Source of the DNA: Cricetomys ansorgei
Taxonomy: Eukaryota; Chordata; Mammalia; Rodentia; Nesomyidae
Direction of reading: 5' to 3'
DNA length: 64,000 nt
NCBI GenBank assembly: GCA_026225945.1
Contig: JAMJFZ010001089.1
Coordinates: 4,391,501 to 4,455,500, forward strand
The position numbers and the translations under genes were made by a program. Numbering within the stretch: position 1 is the first letter of the stretch; the number at the start of each line of letters is the position of its first letter. Below the pieces are notes generated by a model that searched no databases, was not told the DNA's origin, and saw only the letters and a program-made list of their open reading frames with translations. This document shows, in pieces, positions 24,889 to 37,700 of this stretch.

Positions 24889-25572
24889 TTATGGAGACTT
24901 AGAATTAGACTATTGTACTCATTTTGACTTTCATTAGCTTATGAATAGTTTAAAAAAAAAGAATACAGTAGAAATAGATACAATCAAATCAGTTCAGTTC
25001 ACGGATAAGAAGCAAAATAATAGAAAACATTTGGCACAAATATCAAAAGAAATGAACATATTCTTTTTGTAGGAAATTTTAATGTGGCAAAATCACCACA
25101 TACTTCCTTAGAGGTTTCCATACAGAGAGATCTCTCTGGCTACAAAATAGCAACAAAAAAAGGAAAGAAAAGAAAAAGCAAGAAAAAAAAAGCTACAAGA
25201 AATGATTTAAGCTGAACTCCTTATTCATAGCTGAGTTCATGGGAAATTAAGGAAAACAACTGAAGCCAATTTGGGAGACAACACAATTCTACAGGGTGAC
25301 TTAGCTCTGATGGGTTCCAAGCAGCCATGTGTGCATGAAGACAAGCATAAAAGGATGGTATCAGTCTACTCTGGTAGTCAGAGGGTGGGTAGCTCAACCA
25401 AAGGAAATTACTCTTCTAGCAGACATAGTATCAAGATGTCCAAGATCCAGTTGTCTGTATTCTTGTGGCGAGGTCCCTCTTCCTGGCTATCAGATAGCCA
25501 GGTTCTCTTCTTGTTATATCCTCATGTGACCTTTCCCTCTGTGCTCAAGGAGGATAATTAGGGCTGGGATAT
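24889..25572. other. Intergenic, AT-rich; nothing recognised
   Basis: Includes an A-rich purine tract at 25145-25195. A 96-codon ORF at 25271-25561 has no recognisable match. Confidence 0.5.
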
Positions 25573-25990
25573 TGTGTTGACTAGTTTTATGTCAACTTGA
25601 CACAGCTAATCATTTTTTAAAAAGGGAGCCTTAATTGAAAAAAAAAATGTGCCCACCACACTAGCCTGTAGATAAGTCTGCAGGGCATTTTCTTGAATGA
25701 TATTGACGTGGGAAGACCCAGCTCACAGTGGGCAGTACCATCTCTGGGCAGGTGGTCTTGGACAGTATAAGAAAGCGGGCTGAGCAAGCCATGAGGAACA
25801 AGCCAGTAAACAGCACTCTTCCACGGTCTCTACATCAGCTCCTGCCTCCATGTCCCTGCCCTGTTTGAGTTCCTGCTCCGACTTCCCTCAGTGATAGTAA
25901 CCTGAGAGTTGTCAGGTGAAATCAGACCTTTCCTCCTCAAGTTGCCTTTGGTCAGTGTTTTATCACAGCAAGAGAAACCTACCTAAAACA
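25573..25990 (+). mobile_element. Rodent medium-reiterated repeat (~420 bp, class uncertain)
   Basis: Starts tgttgactagttttatgtca and ends near agagaaacctacctaaaaca. It has the familiar internal text tataagaaagcgggctgagc and cagctcctgcctccatg. This is a common rodent interspersed repeat; I am unsure whether the library class is non-autonomous DNA element or LTR. Confidence 0.75.
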
Positions 25991-27300
25991 GATATTTCTA
26001 CAGCTAGGAAGCCTCAGAGGACTCCCAACTTACTAGTGAGTACCTGATTCAGGTAACTTCTGGGATAAAAGACACTCTACTATGGGTCCAGGAAATGTAT
26101 GTGTGTATCCCACCAGGTGACAGAGAGGTCACTCAGGCCCAGGTACCAGGTGCAGGGGTTGCTTGGCCCCCTGTCCTCTGGGCCTGCCAAGGCTCTGAAG
26201 GCATTTTTAGCAAGTCAGTCATCTGACAAGTACTCTGCTCTTGAGGAGGTCCAGTGGAGTCCAGACAAAATGGGAATATGATCAGTGGTGGGACAGGTAA
26301 CAGAGAAGGCAGCAGGACCCAGGCCTGAGCGGCAGTCTGAGGATGGCCAGGCCCATGCTGAAGCAGACTCTATCGAAGGCCAGTTCCTTGGGCACTGATA
26401 CAGATGCAGATGGTGGCCAGCAAGGAACAGCCCTGTGGTGATGATGGGGTCCTGCTGCACCCAGACCTCACACCTCCAGATACAGTCAGTCATGCTGGGA
26501 TTACAGCTCCAGCTACTGAGTTTCAGGGAGGACATGAATTTGTCCGAAACAGGGACTCAGCTGGAGGGCTGCCATGACTGGGGACCCAAAAAGATCTTCA
26601 GCAGATGTCAGGAAAATACCCGAACCTGTGTGCTCCTCCGTTCCATATCCACATATAAAGGAGATTCCGTCTAGGCAGCCTTGCCATCACAATACACATG
26701 CTTAGGACAGAGATTCGCACCCAACACATGAGAGTGGGAGGCTGGGAAATGGGGTGGGGGAAACTGACTTGGGAACCGTTCAAGGGTTGCAGTGTTACGA
26801 GAGAAATCAGTGGTGCTGAGAACGCAGAATGTTTGGCTGTCACCAAGGGGGAGAATCTTGAAAGTGACCTGGGGAGAACAAAGGTGTGCTGATCATGTGA
26901 CCAGCTGTCATTTCAGAAGCAGCAAGGAAAGACAATGAGAAATAAAATAACCGTCACCCTGTAACTGCACCTGGCCAGCTTTCCACAGAAATAAAACCCA
27001 AGCTGTGGGCAAGTGTAAGCCAATAGTATATATAACTGCTCTGGGAGTCACACAAGCTGGAGTGAAAAATTCTAGAGGTGTATGTTGAGGGAAGAAATCG
27101 GGCATTGTTCAAAAGCTTTCATGTTTAACAGGAGAGAACAGGAAGTTTTAGGTTTGGTCTGCTAATACGTGTTAAAGTTTCAGGCGATCATGAAAGATAC
27201 AAGTTGAGTGTTCAACTTTAAAACTAGTACACGAGAAGTACATGGAAAAACATTCTATCCAAAAGAAGGGAAGGAAATGAGGGCTGCGAGAAAGCAAGAA
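25991..27300. other. Intergenic, nothing recognised
   Basis: A 106-codon minus-strand ORF (26215-26535) matches nothing known to me and lacks supporting exons. Confidence 0.5.
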
Positions 27301-27343
27301 GGGGGGGGGGGCAAAAAAAAAAACAAAAACAAAAACAAAAAAT
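27301..27343. repeat. G11 run followed by (CAAAAA)n
   Basis: Eleven G then A-rich CAAAAA units, next to a B3 fragment. Confidence 0.9.
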
Positions 27344-27357
27344 AGAATGGTATTAGG

Positions 27358-27455
27358 CAGAGTTTGGTTCCCAGAACCCACGTGGCAGGAGAGAGAACTG
27401 ACTCCCACAGACTACCCTCTGATCTCCACACGTGTGTGGTGGCTTGTCCTCCTCA
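27358..27455 (+). mobile_element. B3-type SINE fragment
   Basis: ggttcccagaacccacgtgg, gagagaactgactcccacag, ctgatctccacacgtgtg. Confidence 0.75.
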
Positions 27456-28350
27456 AATAGTTAAATGTCAAACGGTTTAAAATGACATAAGTAAATTTAA
27501 ATGATATAAGCAAAATATTAGTAGTTTTAAGAAGTATAAATGGATTACACTTTCTCGCTAAAAATGAGGGATGGGAAACAGTTTTTGAAATACATATAGT
27601 TGGGGTTGAATGTACCTATCCACAAAACCCCAGAACACGTAAAACAAGTTAATAAAACACATAAAAAATTAATTTTTCAGGGATAAAATAGTAAACACAG
27701 TAGAAAAGGAAATTCTAACACACCGCAGAATCTGAAAGATTGTGTAGAAGAAAAAGGGACAGAAATTCTGTACATAATAGGCCTGGCCTACTGGACACCC
27801 AGCCAGAAGTACACATTTTCCAAGCACTGTGAAACAGTTGTGAAAAATGACCCTATCTAACTACAAAGCAAACCTCAGCAAATCTGAACAATTCATCTTA
27901 CACGTGTTTATTCTCTGACTCGGCTTCAACTATAGGAGGAATCAAAAATAACAGGACTTAAAATCCACATACCTTAGGAAATGGGAAAGGAACCCTCACA
28001 CGTCAAGGAGGAATCAATTAAAACCAGAAAATACACTCCAGTCAACATTTCCTAATGGTTTAAAATTACAAGATTTTATCATTATAATCCTGTGAGCCAC
28101 ATAAGACCCGCAGTATCTCTGTTCAACACAGCATAAATGTAAATTATGCAACTGAATTTTTTTAATATAAAAACATGTAACAAAAATGATTTTGATAGGA
28201 GGGAAACGAAAAGTGTTCACCACTGAACACAACAACAGGAAGGCAAAGCAACTGAGCCTTTTAGAAATTTAACAGTGCTGCACAATACTGAGTACATTAA
28301 CATGTAAAGCTCAGAAACTCTATCCTGGTCTATACTGCTTAGAAAGGGGT
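27456..28350. other. AT-rich DNA beyond the probable gene end
   Basis: No gene or clear repeat. 27600-27900 has some old-repeat texture I cannot assign. Confidence 0.45.
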
Positions 28351-28356
28351 GTGTTT

Positions 28357-28388
28357 AGGAGGTAAAGTATTTAGGAGGTAAAGTATTT
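28357..28388. repeat. 16-bp tandem duplication beside a poly(A) signal
   Basis: Two perfect copies of aggaggtaaagtattt at 28357-28372 and 28373-28388. The second copy overlaps the minus-strand AATAAA hexamer at 28386-28391. Confidence 0.85.
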
Positions 28389-29965
28389 ATTATTTGTGTG
28401 AGATGCAAACTGCCAGAAATCTTCACTTTTGTGTCCGGTGACCACAGCATGCATGCCCACTGGCACACGGAATTCTGCTTCGGTGAAAGCAGCTATTAAT
28501 GGTGTGGTGGTCACTAATGACATTCCAAAAAGTGCCTATGATACAAAGGGGATTTTCACGTACTCCCCCCACCCTTCCCTTTTCATGTGTGGGATATTTT
28601 TGGAAGTGTTTTTTTCCATCCACTGAAAGAGAATTAAGAAAATTCCAGCATGCTTTTGTGTCAGCAAGTGCTCTTTCAGTCCAGGGACCAGAGGATGATT
28701 GATGAACTTGTCCAGAGTACAGTGGCAGACAGAGAAAGTTGGCAGAAGTTCAGTGTTACTGAAAGAAATCTCAAATACTTACTTCATCTCCTATATTAGC
28801 TTTAATCACATTTCAACATGAGCCAAGAATGAAGCTTTCACAGTTGGCCATACATTTACAAAGGAGGGTATTGTCAATTTTCTGCAGTGAAAGCATCGCG
28901 ATAACACGAGAAGGTTAGGTATTTTCTTCCTCGCCTTTCTTTACTGAAGAGTAACAGAAAATACTAGAAAGGCTCACCCGCACCTCAAATCCACTTGCTA
29001 TGCATCTCCTCAGATGACTGCATGTACTTCAGTTTAATTTACAGCAAACAGAACTCCACTTGGTTCCTCGATTCCATTAAGTGTGCGCGTGTAGAGATCA
29101 CAGTGGTGACGGTCAGTGGTGTTCCACCCGGAAGCACCTGCTGAAGAACAGACGTTACTGTGGAGAAGCTTTTCCTCTAGCACAGGTCATCTGCTGTGTG
29201 GGTGAACATTTCTGGCCCGACCGGAGCCAGTCTTTTGTGGCTCTGGAGGGACTCCTTGGTAGATTCTGCCGATGACTTGCTGAGCAGCTGAAGCATGCAG
29301 ATGCTGTTCCTTAGAGAGCTTGCGGGAAGTGAAATGGTGCAAAATCGATGGAGAGTAGGCAAGATGATGGTTCCTGGAGAGGCTAAGAGTCAACACACAT
29401 TTTGCTGAGATTCTTCTCCTGTGCGTAGTTTAGATGAAAATATTAAAAACGCTATGAGGCCACCAATCAGGTGTGTCTTGTCATCCAGTGAAACAGATGG
29501 CAGTGTGTTGTACTGCAAAATCTGGTGTCCCCAAGTGAGCTGTTCAAAGCCCACTGGTGGCACCTCTGTCATAGGAGAGGCTGTTCTGACCTTCCCCAGG
29601 GATGCTGTGACAGGCAGCTGTCACACCTGCTGTTTAATCCACAGTGATTTTTTACCTTTGGTGAAAAACAGGTGGACTCTTGAAGAAATCTACACTCAGA
29701 TTTCTCTATGTTAATCACTGAAAAAAAGACCAAATCTCATTAGCAATAAACTTGCCCCATTTTCCTTCCTTCTCTTCAAAAGATCACATTTAGGCACTTA
29801 AGCACTCTTCCACTGGATGTTTATCTGGGCCCAGCAGTTTCTCTCTTCAGACCTAGGAGTGCCACTGAGTGTATTGCTAAGCTTGAAGGAGAGGCTACAT
29901 GGTTTGGGGGAGGATCGGAGGGAAGCCAGTGCTTTGTCATTCATCTGTCCTTGTAGATCAAATTC
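28386..29965 (-). other. Bloc1s5: Probable Bloc1s5 3' UTR (repeat-free block), end not fixed
   Basis: About 1.6 kb directly after the stop codon has no recognisable SINE, LINE or microsatellite, unlike the DNA on either side, which is what a retained 3' UTR looks like. Minus-strand poly(A) signals in it are ATTAAA at 29633-29638 and 29033-29038 and AATAAA at 28386-28391. I cannot tell which is used. The 3' boundary given is the most distal candidate. Confidence 0.5.
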
Positions 29966-30145
29966 TTAAAAGGTGGAGAACTTTGCTAGGTCCTTCTCCA
30001 TCGCGGCATATTGCTCTCTGAGTCTCTCCATGGCTCTTCTATGCTCGTCATCCACTTCAGCTCGGCGCTGTGGCTGTTGTTTCATGAACTCCTCCCACTG
30101 GAGCAGACGCTGCTTCTCACTAGCTGTCAAGTGGTCATTAATCAC
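29966..30145 (-). CDS. Bloc1s5: Bloc1s5 coding exon 5 with stop codon
   Basis: The terminal coding exon has 180 nt encoding residues 129-187, from VINDHLTASEKQRLLQWEEF to the family C-terminus DLAKFSTF, then a TGA stop. The acceptor is a pyrimidine-rich tract ending tctcag. The segment is a long amphipathic helix rich in Glu, Arg, Gln and Leu, the likely C-terminal coiled coil. Confidence 0.97.
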   Translation of the reverse strand: MINDHLTASEKQRLLQWEEFMKQQPQRRAEVDDEHRRAMERLREQYAAMEKDLAKFSTF

Positions 30146-31924
30146 CTGAGAAAAGAAAACATGAGAGCCACATAGCATCTTCCAGACATATGCACAACAC
30201 AAGAAAACTATCAATTAACAGTTATTATAACAGCCAACAGATAGTCACAATGCTAAAAGTGCATGACCATTAAGTACATTAACATTAAGAACATTATATA
30301 TGAGGTCTGCAACCCCAACACTTGGGAGGCTAAGGCTGGAGGACCACTGTGAGTTCAAGACCAGCCTGGGATACAGAGCAAATTTGTCTCACAGACAGAC
30401 AGACAGACAGACAGACAAATAAATGTATGACATTAGAAACATTTAAGCCTTTTCTTACTCTAAGTGAACCTGGATACTCACATTTCTACAATTCCTAAAA
30501 TGCTCAGTCTTTACAGTGCTAATGATCTGAACTGGCGTTAGGGACTGGACCCCAAGCCTAGAGCTCACTGGTCAAGTGCTCTTCCACCAGCTGTCTCTAG
30601 GGCATCTAGCGTCATTGAATGACAAAAATTCAAGTCGTCTTTGCATTTCTATTTCTTTCAAGGTTCTGAATCACTACATATAGTTTTAATCATGTCTAAA
30701 ATTATATACTTAAAAGTCACTGCAAGAAGTTAAAATTTCTGTTCTATATTTTCTGAAGTTTTTTTTTTTGGGGGGGGGATACACTAGGAAAAAAATCACA
30801 GGTTAGCAGTTACAGGAGAATTTAAGACATCTCCTGGTTCAGTCTAGTTTTCAAAGTGATACCACCATCTTATGTCAAATATCTAAGTTGTTTTCAAGAT
30901 GGTTCTTAACATTTCTATACCAACAAAGGTTCACTTTGAGTACCAAAAATATAGATAAAATATTGTAGAAAAAAAAAGGATTTGGGTTCAGTCTAAGTTC
31001 TTTCTATGAAACAAATGAACAAAAGTTCTTTCTATGAACTTGTGGCAAATGGACAGAACACACTAAACACTTCTAAACTCCTGCATACCAATTCCAGAAA
31101 GTCCAAGAGACTCCCAAAATAGTACAGGCTATTGCCATTGTCCACAGTTGCTTCCCAGGGTTGAAGGTAAATCTGAATTGCTGGAAGACACTGCATACTT
31201 CAGACACAGGACTTAGAAGACTTGAGCTGGATCTGACCTCCTTCCTGAGGTCTACCAGAGGTACTATGCAAGTTGTCCAAAGAGGAAAGCAACCAATAGC
31301 TTTTCCCAGCTTTGCCTATGAATTACAACAATGACCAGAATGGCAGGACAGACCTAAAGGTGCAACAGTGGTAACTCATATCTTGACAGTAACCAGCAGC
31401 TGTCTAATTTATACTTATACCCACAGATAAGTGTGGATCTCACTCCTGATCAAAGAAGGTCTCTTTGGAAAACATTACAGGAGATGACTGGTCAAAATGC
31501 AGAGAACAGCAGAGTATGGGGTACCTGACTCTAATGAATACATCTACAGCACACCCACTACACCTAAGACTCAGAGAACATCTCAGAAGAGGAGGTGGGA
31601 AGACTGTAGGAACCAGGGGGACCAGAAAGTCTGCTGTGAGACTGTGCCCCCTAGAAATGACAGCGAAGTTATGCCCATGAAATCTCAACAGTACGGCTAC
31701 TTAGATAAGAGCTGAACAAGGATAATACCAACTGACATGTTAACATGGAAAAGGAAAAATCCCATGGGTCCCACCCCTAGACAAAGAACTCAGACAACTA
31801 ATTTCTGCTGAGAGTAGGAGAATTAGTCTTTCCCAGGGATGAGTCCCCAGTTGGTTGTTCAAAAACAAATAGTCAGCCCTGAATTCAACAACACTAAACA
31901 GATCCAGCAGGTTGTATTTATTTA

Positions 31925-31989
<65 letters not shown>

Positions 31990-32498
31990 CCAAAAAAGAG
32001 ATGGTGAACTTGAAGGTGGGGCATAGGAGTGGCTGGAGGAAGGAAAACGAAAGGAGGAAATGATATAATTATATTTTAATTTAAAAAGTAAGGAAAAGGA
32101 GGGGGTGGGAGGGAGAACAAACTGTGAACTTGAATGCCAGCATCAGAACTAGGGAAAAGGCGAAACTGTTTCTGGCAGTCTCTATGTTCTGGGGGCTCTG
32201 CGAAGGCCAATATGCTCTCAGTGCCTATGAGATGCACCCCAGAACTAATGGCTTCATATAGCTTGCCTGCTTCTAAAAGCCCCTCTTGTAACATCATAGT
32301 ATTTCATTTTACAGACTAATAAATAAAGGCTCAAGGATACACCTGTGCCTTGCCACTGTCTCTCATCTGATAGCTGGGCTGCTGAGTCAAAGGCAGCCCT
32401 GTGGAGCATGGAGACCAGGCCTCTCCTACCAGGGGCTACGCAGCAGGTCTTTGGAAAGGCGTTTTTACATGGGTTGCTAAACCTTTCTTCTGCAACAG

Positions 32499-32535
<37 letters not shown>

Positions 32536-34729
32536 CTGGCTACGGGTTTTCTGCCAAGCTGTCCAACATTTTCAAGAACTAAGACTTCTCAAGTGAGAAT
32601 TAAAATGAGTCTGAAGATGTGTTAAATGTTCCCCTAAAATGGGCTGCACGGAGCACTGGGGCATGAGCAGGTTAACAGGGAGGTGGGGTGGGGTCACAGC
32701 ACCCAACCATTTTAACAACACGCAGCCTTAGGAGCTGGAATTCTCCAGAAACTGAATGAAACTTGAAGAGTTTCCTAAATTACTTGCAAGGAATTCTTGC
32801 AACAAAAACTGTGACAGTCTAAAGGGAAAGCCACATATTAAGAACAGAAAATATAAACACTTCATGACTTTATTTATTTACTGTGTGCCTCCCTCTCAGT
32901 CCTGATCTTTCTTTTTAATAAATATAGGGAATATTGATGCACATGCTCAGATGCCAGTTTTCTCCTTTCTTTGTAACTGAAAAGCCATGACTGGCTTAGC
33001 TGCCCTTTTCCTTTGTTCCATAAGGCAGCTGCCCAGGCTGCTCTCCCTGCCAGGCAACACCTGAGTCGGTGCAGCTCGATGCAGAGACTTCCCAGGCCTG
33101 GAAGGAGGCACAGGAGCCTCATTTCAAATTCAGTATCACCCATCACCAACTGCATGATGCTGAGCAAGTTAAAAGTTTCTTTAGCCTAAAGAACTGGAGA
33201 AAATTATACTTTATGTTCGTAAATAAAGTTTATGAGGACTAGAGGCCATGCCTGTCAAGCTCCTAGCTCAATGACTGAGGAACCTAATAAAAGGTAAATA
33301 TTATTAAATAAGTCACAGTAAGCTTCTCAAAAGCACATCACACTGTTGTTTACTCCCCTGTTGGGTAAATGTTTGTTTCTTAATTTTCATAACACAGTTT
33401 TTTGCAACAGGGTTTTTGTAATAATTCAAAAAACACAGGTATCTCAAGTAAAGTCACAGTCCTCCCACCTTAGTAAAGCCAGTATTAAAGATCAGCATTT
33501 CCATTCTTAAAAGTAAAACTGTGTACGCATGCACACACACACGTGAGGTCAGGGCCTGTGGCCTGTGGAGGCCTAGAGTGAGTGCTGGGACTAAAACTCT
33601 GGTCCTCTGGAAGAGCAGCACTCTTAGCCACTGTGCCTTCTCACTGGTCTGAGAGCAGTATGTTCTCTTAAATGCTGAATCACCTCTCCAGCCCCAAATG
33701 TTTCTATTCTGTAGCTGCAGAATGTTGTGACTAAGGATGTATGAATACCCAAGAAGCATTTATCAGGCAAATCATCCCTTGGACTCAAAGCCCAGGGGGC
33801 CATTAGGTTGAAAGCTGACAACTCCCAACCCGAATGGAGATCTTCTGTGGCTTTCCTATCAACCAGTTCCTGAAGTCACTCTACCTTACCCTTGCTTAAT
33901 CTGCTTTGAGTTACTTATGCGCTCATGTATCCACAATGCTGTACATGCACCCATGTATTTCACACTGAGCCACCTGGAAAGGCTATCAACTGAAGCTTAG
34001 CTGAGATTATGACTTGCAAGTGAAAAGAAAAAAAACAGCTGCAAGGTCTACCTACAAATACTGCCGTTTTCAGAAGATCCTGGGCATAAGCACCCAATGT
34101 CACATACGTTCTAACCAGCTCACTGGTGTCTAATCAGCACCAGAGAAGAAAAGGTTCACCAATGAGATGGGCAGGAATGAAATCAGCACAGGAGGCAAGA
34201 GGAGCAAACACGCGAACATGGAACCCCAGGGGATCTGGTACAGAATGCGGCATAGCATTTACCTCTCCCTCTTCTGCTGAGGTAAATATTACGGTCATTA
34301 TAATATAAACTTCTGTATTTTTAAATAATGTTCAATCTATAGAAAATTAACTTCCAACAAAAAGACAAGGTCATGGATATAGTTTTTAAAGACTACTACA
34401 CCAAAGGCAATCAAAGTCATAAAGCACTGTGCTTAAAGATCATAGCTGTATATTAATGTTATGGATGCTTCTCAAAAGATACATATAGAATTATCATATA
34501 ATTCATCAATTCTACTTTGAGATATTACTCAAATGAGTGAAAGGAAAGGACATGAACAGATATTTGTAAACCCATGTCAATGGCAGTATCATTTAGGACA
34601 GCCATGCATAAATGTCCACAGGTGTCCACAGACAGCTACGCAGATTCACAAAGTATAGTGTGTAACTTACACGCACAAATGTGGTGTATGCACACACACA
34701 CACACTATATACATATATATACATATATA

Positions 34730-34778
<49 letters not shown>

Positions 34779-37700
34779 CTGTGTAACTGTTCAGCCTTTA
34801 AAAGGACAAAAACTCTGTAGTACGCTACCATGTGAACAAGCCTTGAAAACTGCATTCAGAAGAAATTCTGAATCCTACAGAAATAAGCCTTCTTGGGCTA
34901 GGGATGGCTGGCTCGGTTGGCAGAGTGCTTGCCTGGCATGTATAAAATCCTGCGTTTCATCTCCAGGGAAACCAAAACCAAAACAACAACAACAAAAACA
35001 AACAACAGGCCTGAAGATACAGACCTGCAGCTCTACTACTCAGGAGGCAGAGGCAGAAGGACCAAGAAGTTCAAGGTCATCCTCTGTTACATTTCAAGGA
35101 CCGTCTGAGTACACTTACATGACATGCCTGGAAGAGTCTAATTCATACAGACAGGAAGTAGAATGCTGGATGCCAGGCATGGGGCTAGAGGATGAATTAG
35201 TATTGACAAGTACTAAATATTGACGAGTACTGAATTCCATAGCTCTGAAAGCTAGTTAGTGGACTATAACTATCTACTTGGTCAAATGGGCAAATTAAAT
35301 TACAACAGAGAAAGTGAAAGTAATAATAAATTGGCTTTTGGTAGGCAGTACCACATTAGAGACACTCAAGGAGAAAATGATCCTGAAACTAATCTATATC
35401 TAGAACTGTGTCTATGAACGAAACCTGGAGCATTCAGGAGAAACATTTTTGCATGTATTAGTCTAAGCCAGTAAGTTCTTGTCTTCTTCAAGAGATGTTT
35501 GTCATGGGAACACAGGACCGGGGAGACTAGTGGGCAGAGGCCAATGCTAAGAGCAGCCCCATGGAGACCCACTACACATCTGGTCCAATGTCAGCAGCAC
35601 TGAGGCTGAGGAACTCTACTGAAGGAAAATTCTGAATAGGCCAGCTGAGGTTGGATAGGTCTTTTGGAAGCCAACATGATGGGCGATGCCTATAATCCTA
35701 GCATTGAGAAGCTGAGGAAGTAGAAGCCTTAAAATCTGGAGCCAGTCTAAGGGGTACTGATGAGCTCCTGCATCAAAAAGGTTTGGAACATCTGTTAGTA
35801 ATACATAAGGTGTTAATTTTACAGGAGCTTTACACAGGCATAAGGAAAATGACTTTGGTAAGAAGTATCAGTATAAAAAAGCTATTAAAAATTATTTTAC
35901 ACAGAGCAATATGCACTCATGTTACTCGGCACTTTGTAACTCTATCAAGAATAATGGTTCTTTTCAAACTCTGTCAAGAACAAGGTTTTACGTGATGTTG
36001 CTGCTCTTGTGAAAACATCAAAAAGGAAGCTAGCTAAAGTTAGTAAGTGTGATCAAGATCAAGCAGAAGCCCTCATATCACATTCGAGTCCTCGTCGCCG
36101 AGGTGGCTGGACAGGGCGGCCACAGTGGATGTGTGGATGCGGAGCCAAGATTACTTTCTAACAGCTGACCCTGGCCACCTCACCTCTTCATGCCCGTTTT
36201 TCAGAGCAGGTGGACTTCATGAGCCAACTGTATTTTCAGTTCAGTATTCTGTTGGCGCCCAGAACCTAGCTGTGTATTACGGTAGTTCTTAAGACATGTC
36301 AAACAAGTGCAGAATGTGCATGCATTGTTCTTTTGAATGTGCTTTTAGATGTCAATTGTGGGAAATGTGATTTGGACAAATGACGCTTATCAATTTACTT
36401 CCCACAGAATTCCACAAATTGTCTTAGCATAAAAAGGATTACTGATTAATGGTGGCAGGCTATTTTATTCCATTACTACTCCCATCTTTCTTTGTTCTGA
36501 GAGCCTTTCAAATATACAAAACGTGGCCAACAGGATGACCCCAGGCAACAACTAACAGTAAGCAGTGAAGTGCAAACAGAGGTCGTTTTTCATCTGTACA
36601 TTTGTTGTACAAGGAGCTAGGCTTCGCCTTTATGACAAGTTTATGTGTGTGTGCACACATGAATACTCGTATTTATCTACTAAAACTAAGCTATGCCAAA
36701 CTTTCATGAGGAGGCAGGGTGGCAGTAACATCAAACAACTCAAAGGGCCTGTAGGCATACACTTCCAGTGCTCCGATAATTAGGTAAGTATAAAACTGAG
36801 AAAATTAGGACTTAGACCAAAGGTTTGTCCAGAAAGCATGTGAGGAATTTTCACTCACTGCTGGTCTGAGACAATGCATCTTTCTTAACTTCCAGACTGT
36901 TAATTTATTAAACCATCTGGAGGGAAAAAAATCAGAGTACCTCCTTATAAATGCAAGGTCCACTGACTCTGCTAGTTCTTGGTGAAATCGCATTTCAGTA
37001 TATTAAAAAATACTCATTTTTAAAGCCAGGTGTGGTGCATAAGTCTACAATAATGGAACTTGGGAGCTAGATGCAGAAAGATCAGGTGGAGTTCAAGGCT
37101 ATCCTTTGCTATATAGCAAGTACAAGGCCCACTTGGGCTACTATTGGATTCCGTCTTAAACAACAGAAAAATGGGTAGCCAACGTTCTACCAGATATTGT
37201 TCCTCACAAACAGAAATACTCCTTGTGCCACAGTAACAAAGTGTGCAACTTAGGATTCAGATCTTGCACACTCAGCTCAGAGCTGCCATCTGGACATCCA
37301 AACCAGGTTCACCCTGGTACCTCCTATCTTTTATCTTTGTTTATGCCATTTTCCTTACCACCCCCCCCCCAACAGCCTTCTTCTTACCCATTAGCAACTG
37401 AATTCTTACTTGCCAATCGGGGTCAGGCTTGGATGGTAACATCTTCCTAATCGCTCCTTTTGCTAAGATCACACAGAGCTTGTAACTTGTCCACAGTGCT
37501 TACTTACTCTAGTCTATTTTCTATTAGTATTCGTGGTTTAGGATTCCTGCATTTTAGCTGCCTGGGTTTAAAACAGCCATGAGGAAGTTTTGACACCCCC
37601 CCCCCCGGTGGCAGCTGGTAAAGCACAAGATTAAAACCCATCTGCTGTCCAGCCTGGCGTGTCCGCTCCAGTCTGTGCCTTCCGTTCACTCAGCACTGTG

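Noticed and set aside
24385..24927. 180-codon plus-strand ORF
   Set aside because: Its right half runs through a reverse B3 SINE and its left half shows no family resemblance or splice context.
1..28000. Exons of Txndc5 downstream of Bloc1s5
   Set aside because: No thioredoxin-like CxxC sequence is visible in any frame. In other mammals the gene begins farther away than this window reaches.
34681..35223. 180-codon plus-strand ORF
   Set aside because: It is composed of a CA/TA microsatellite, old L1 and a B4-type SINE.
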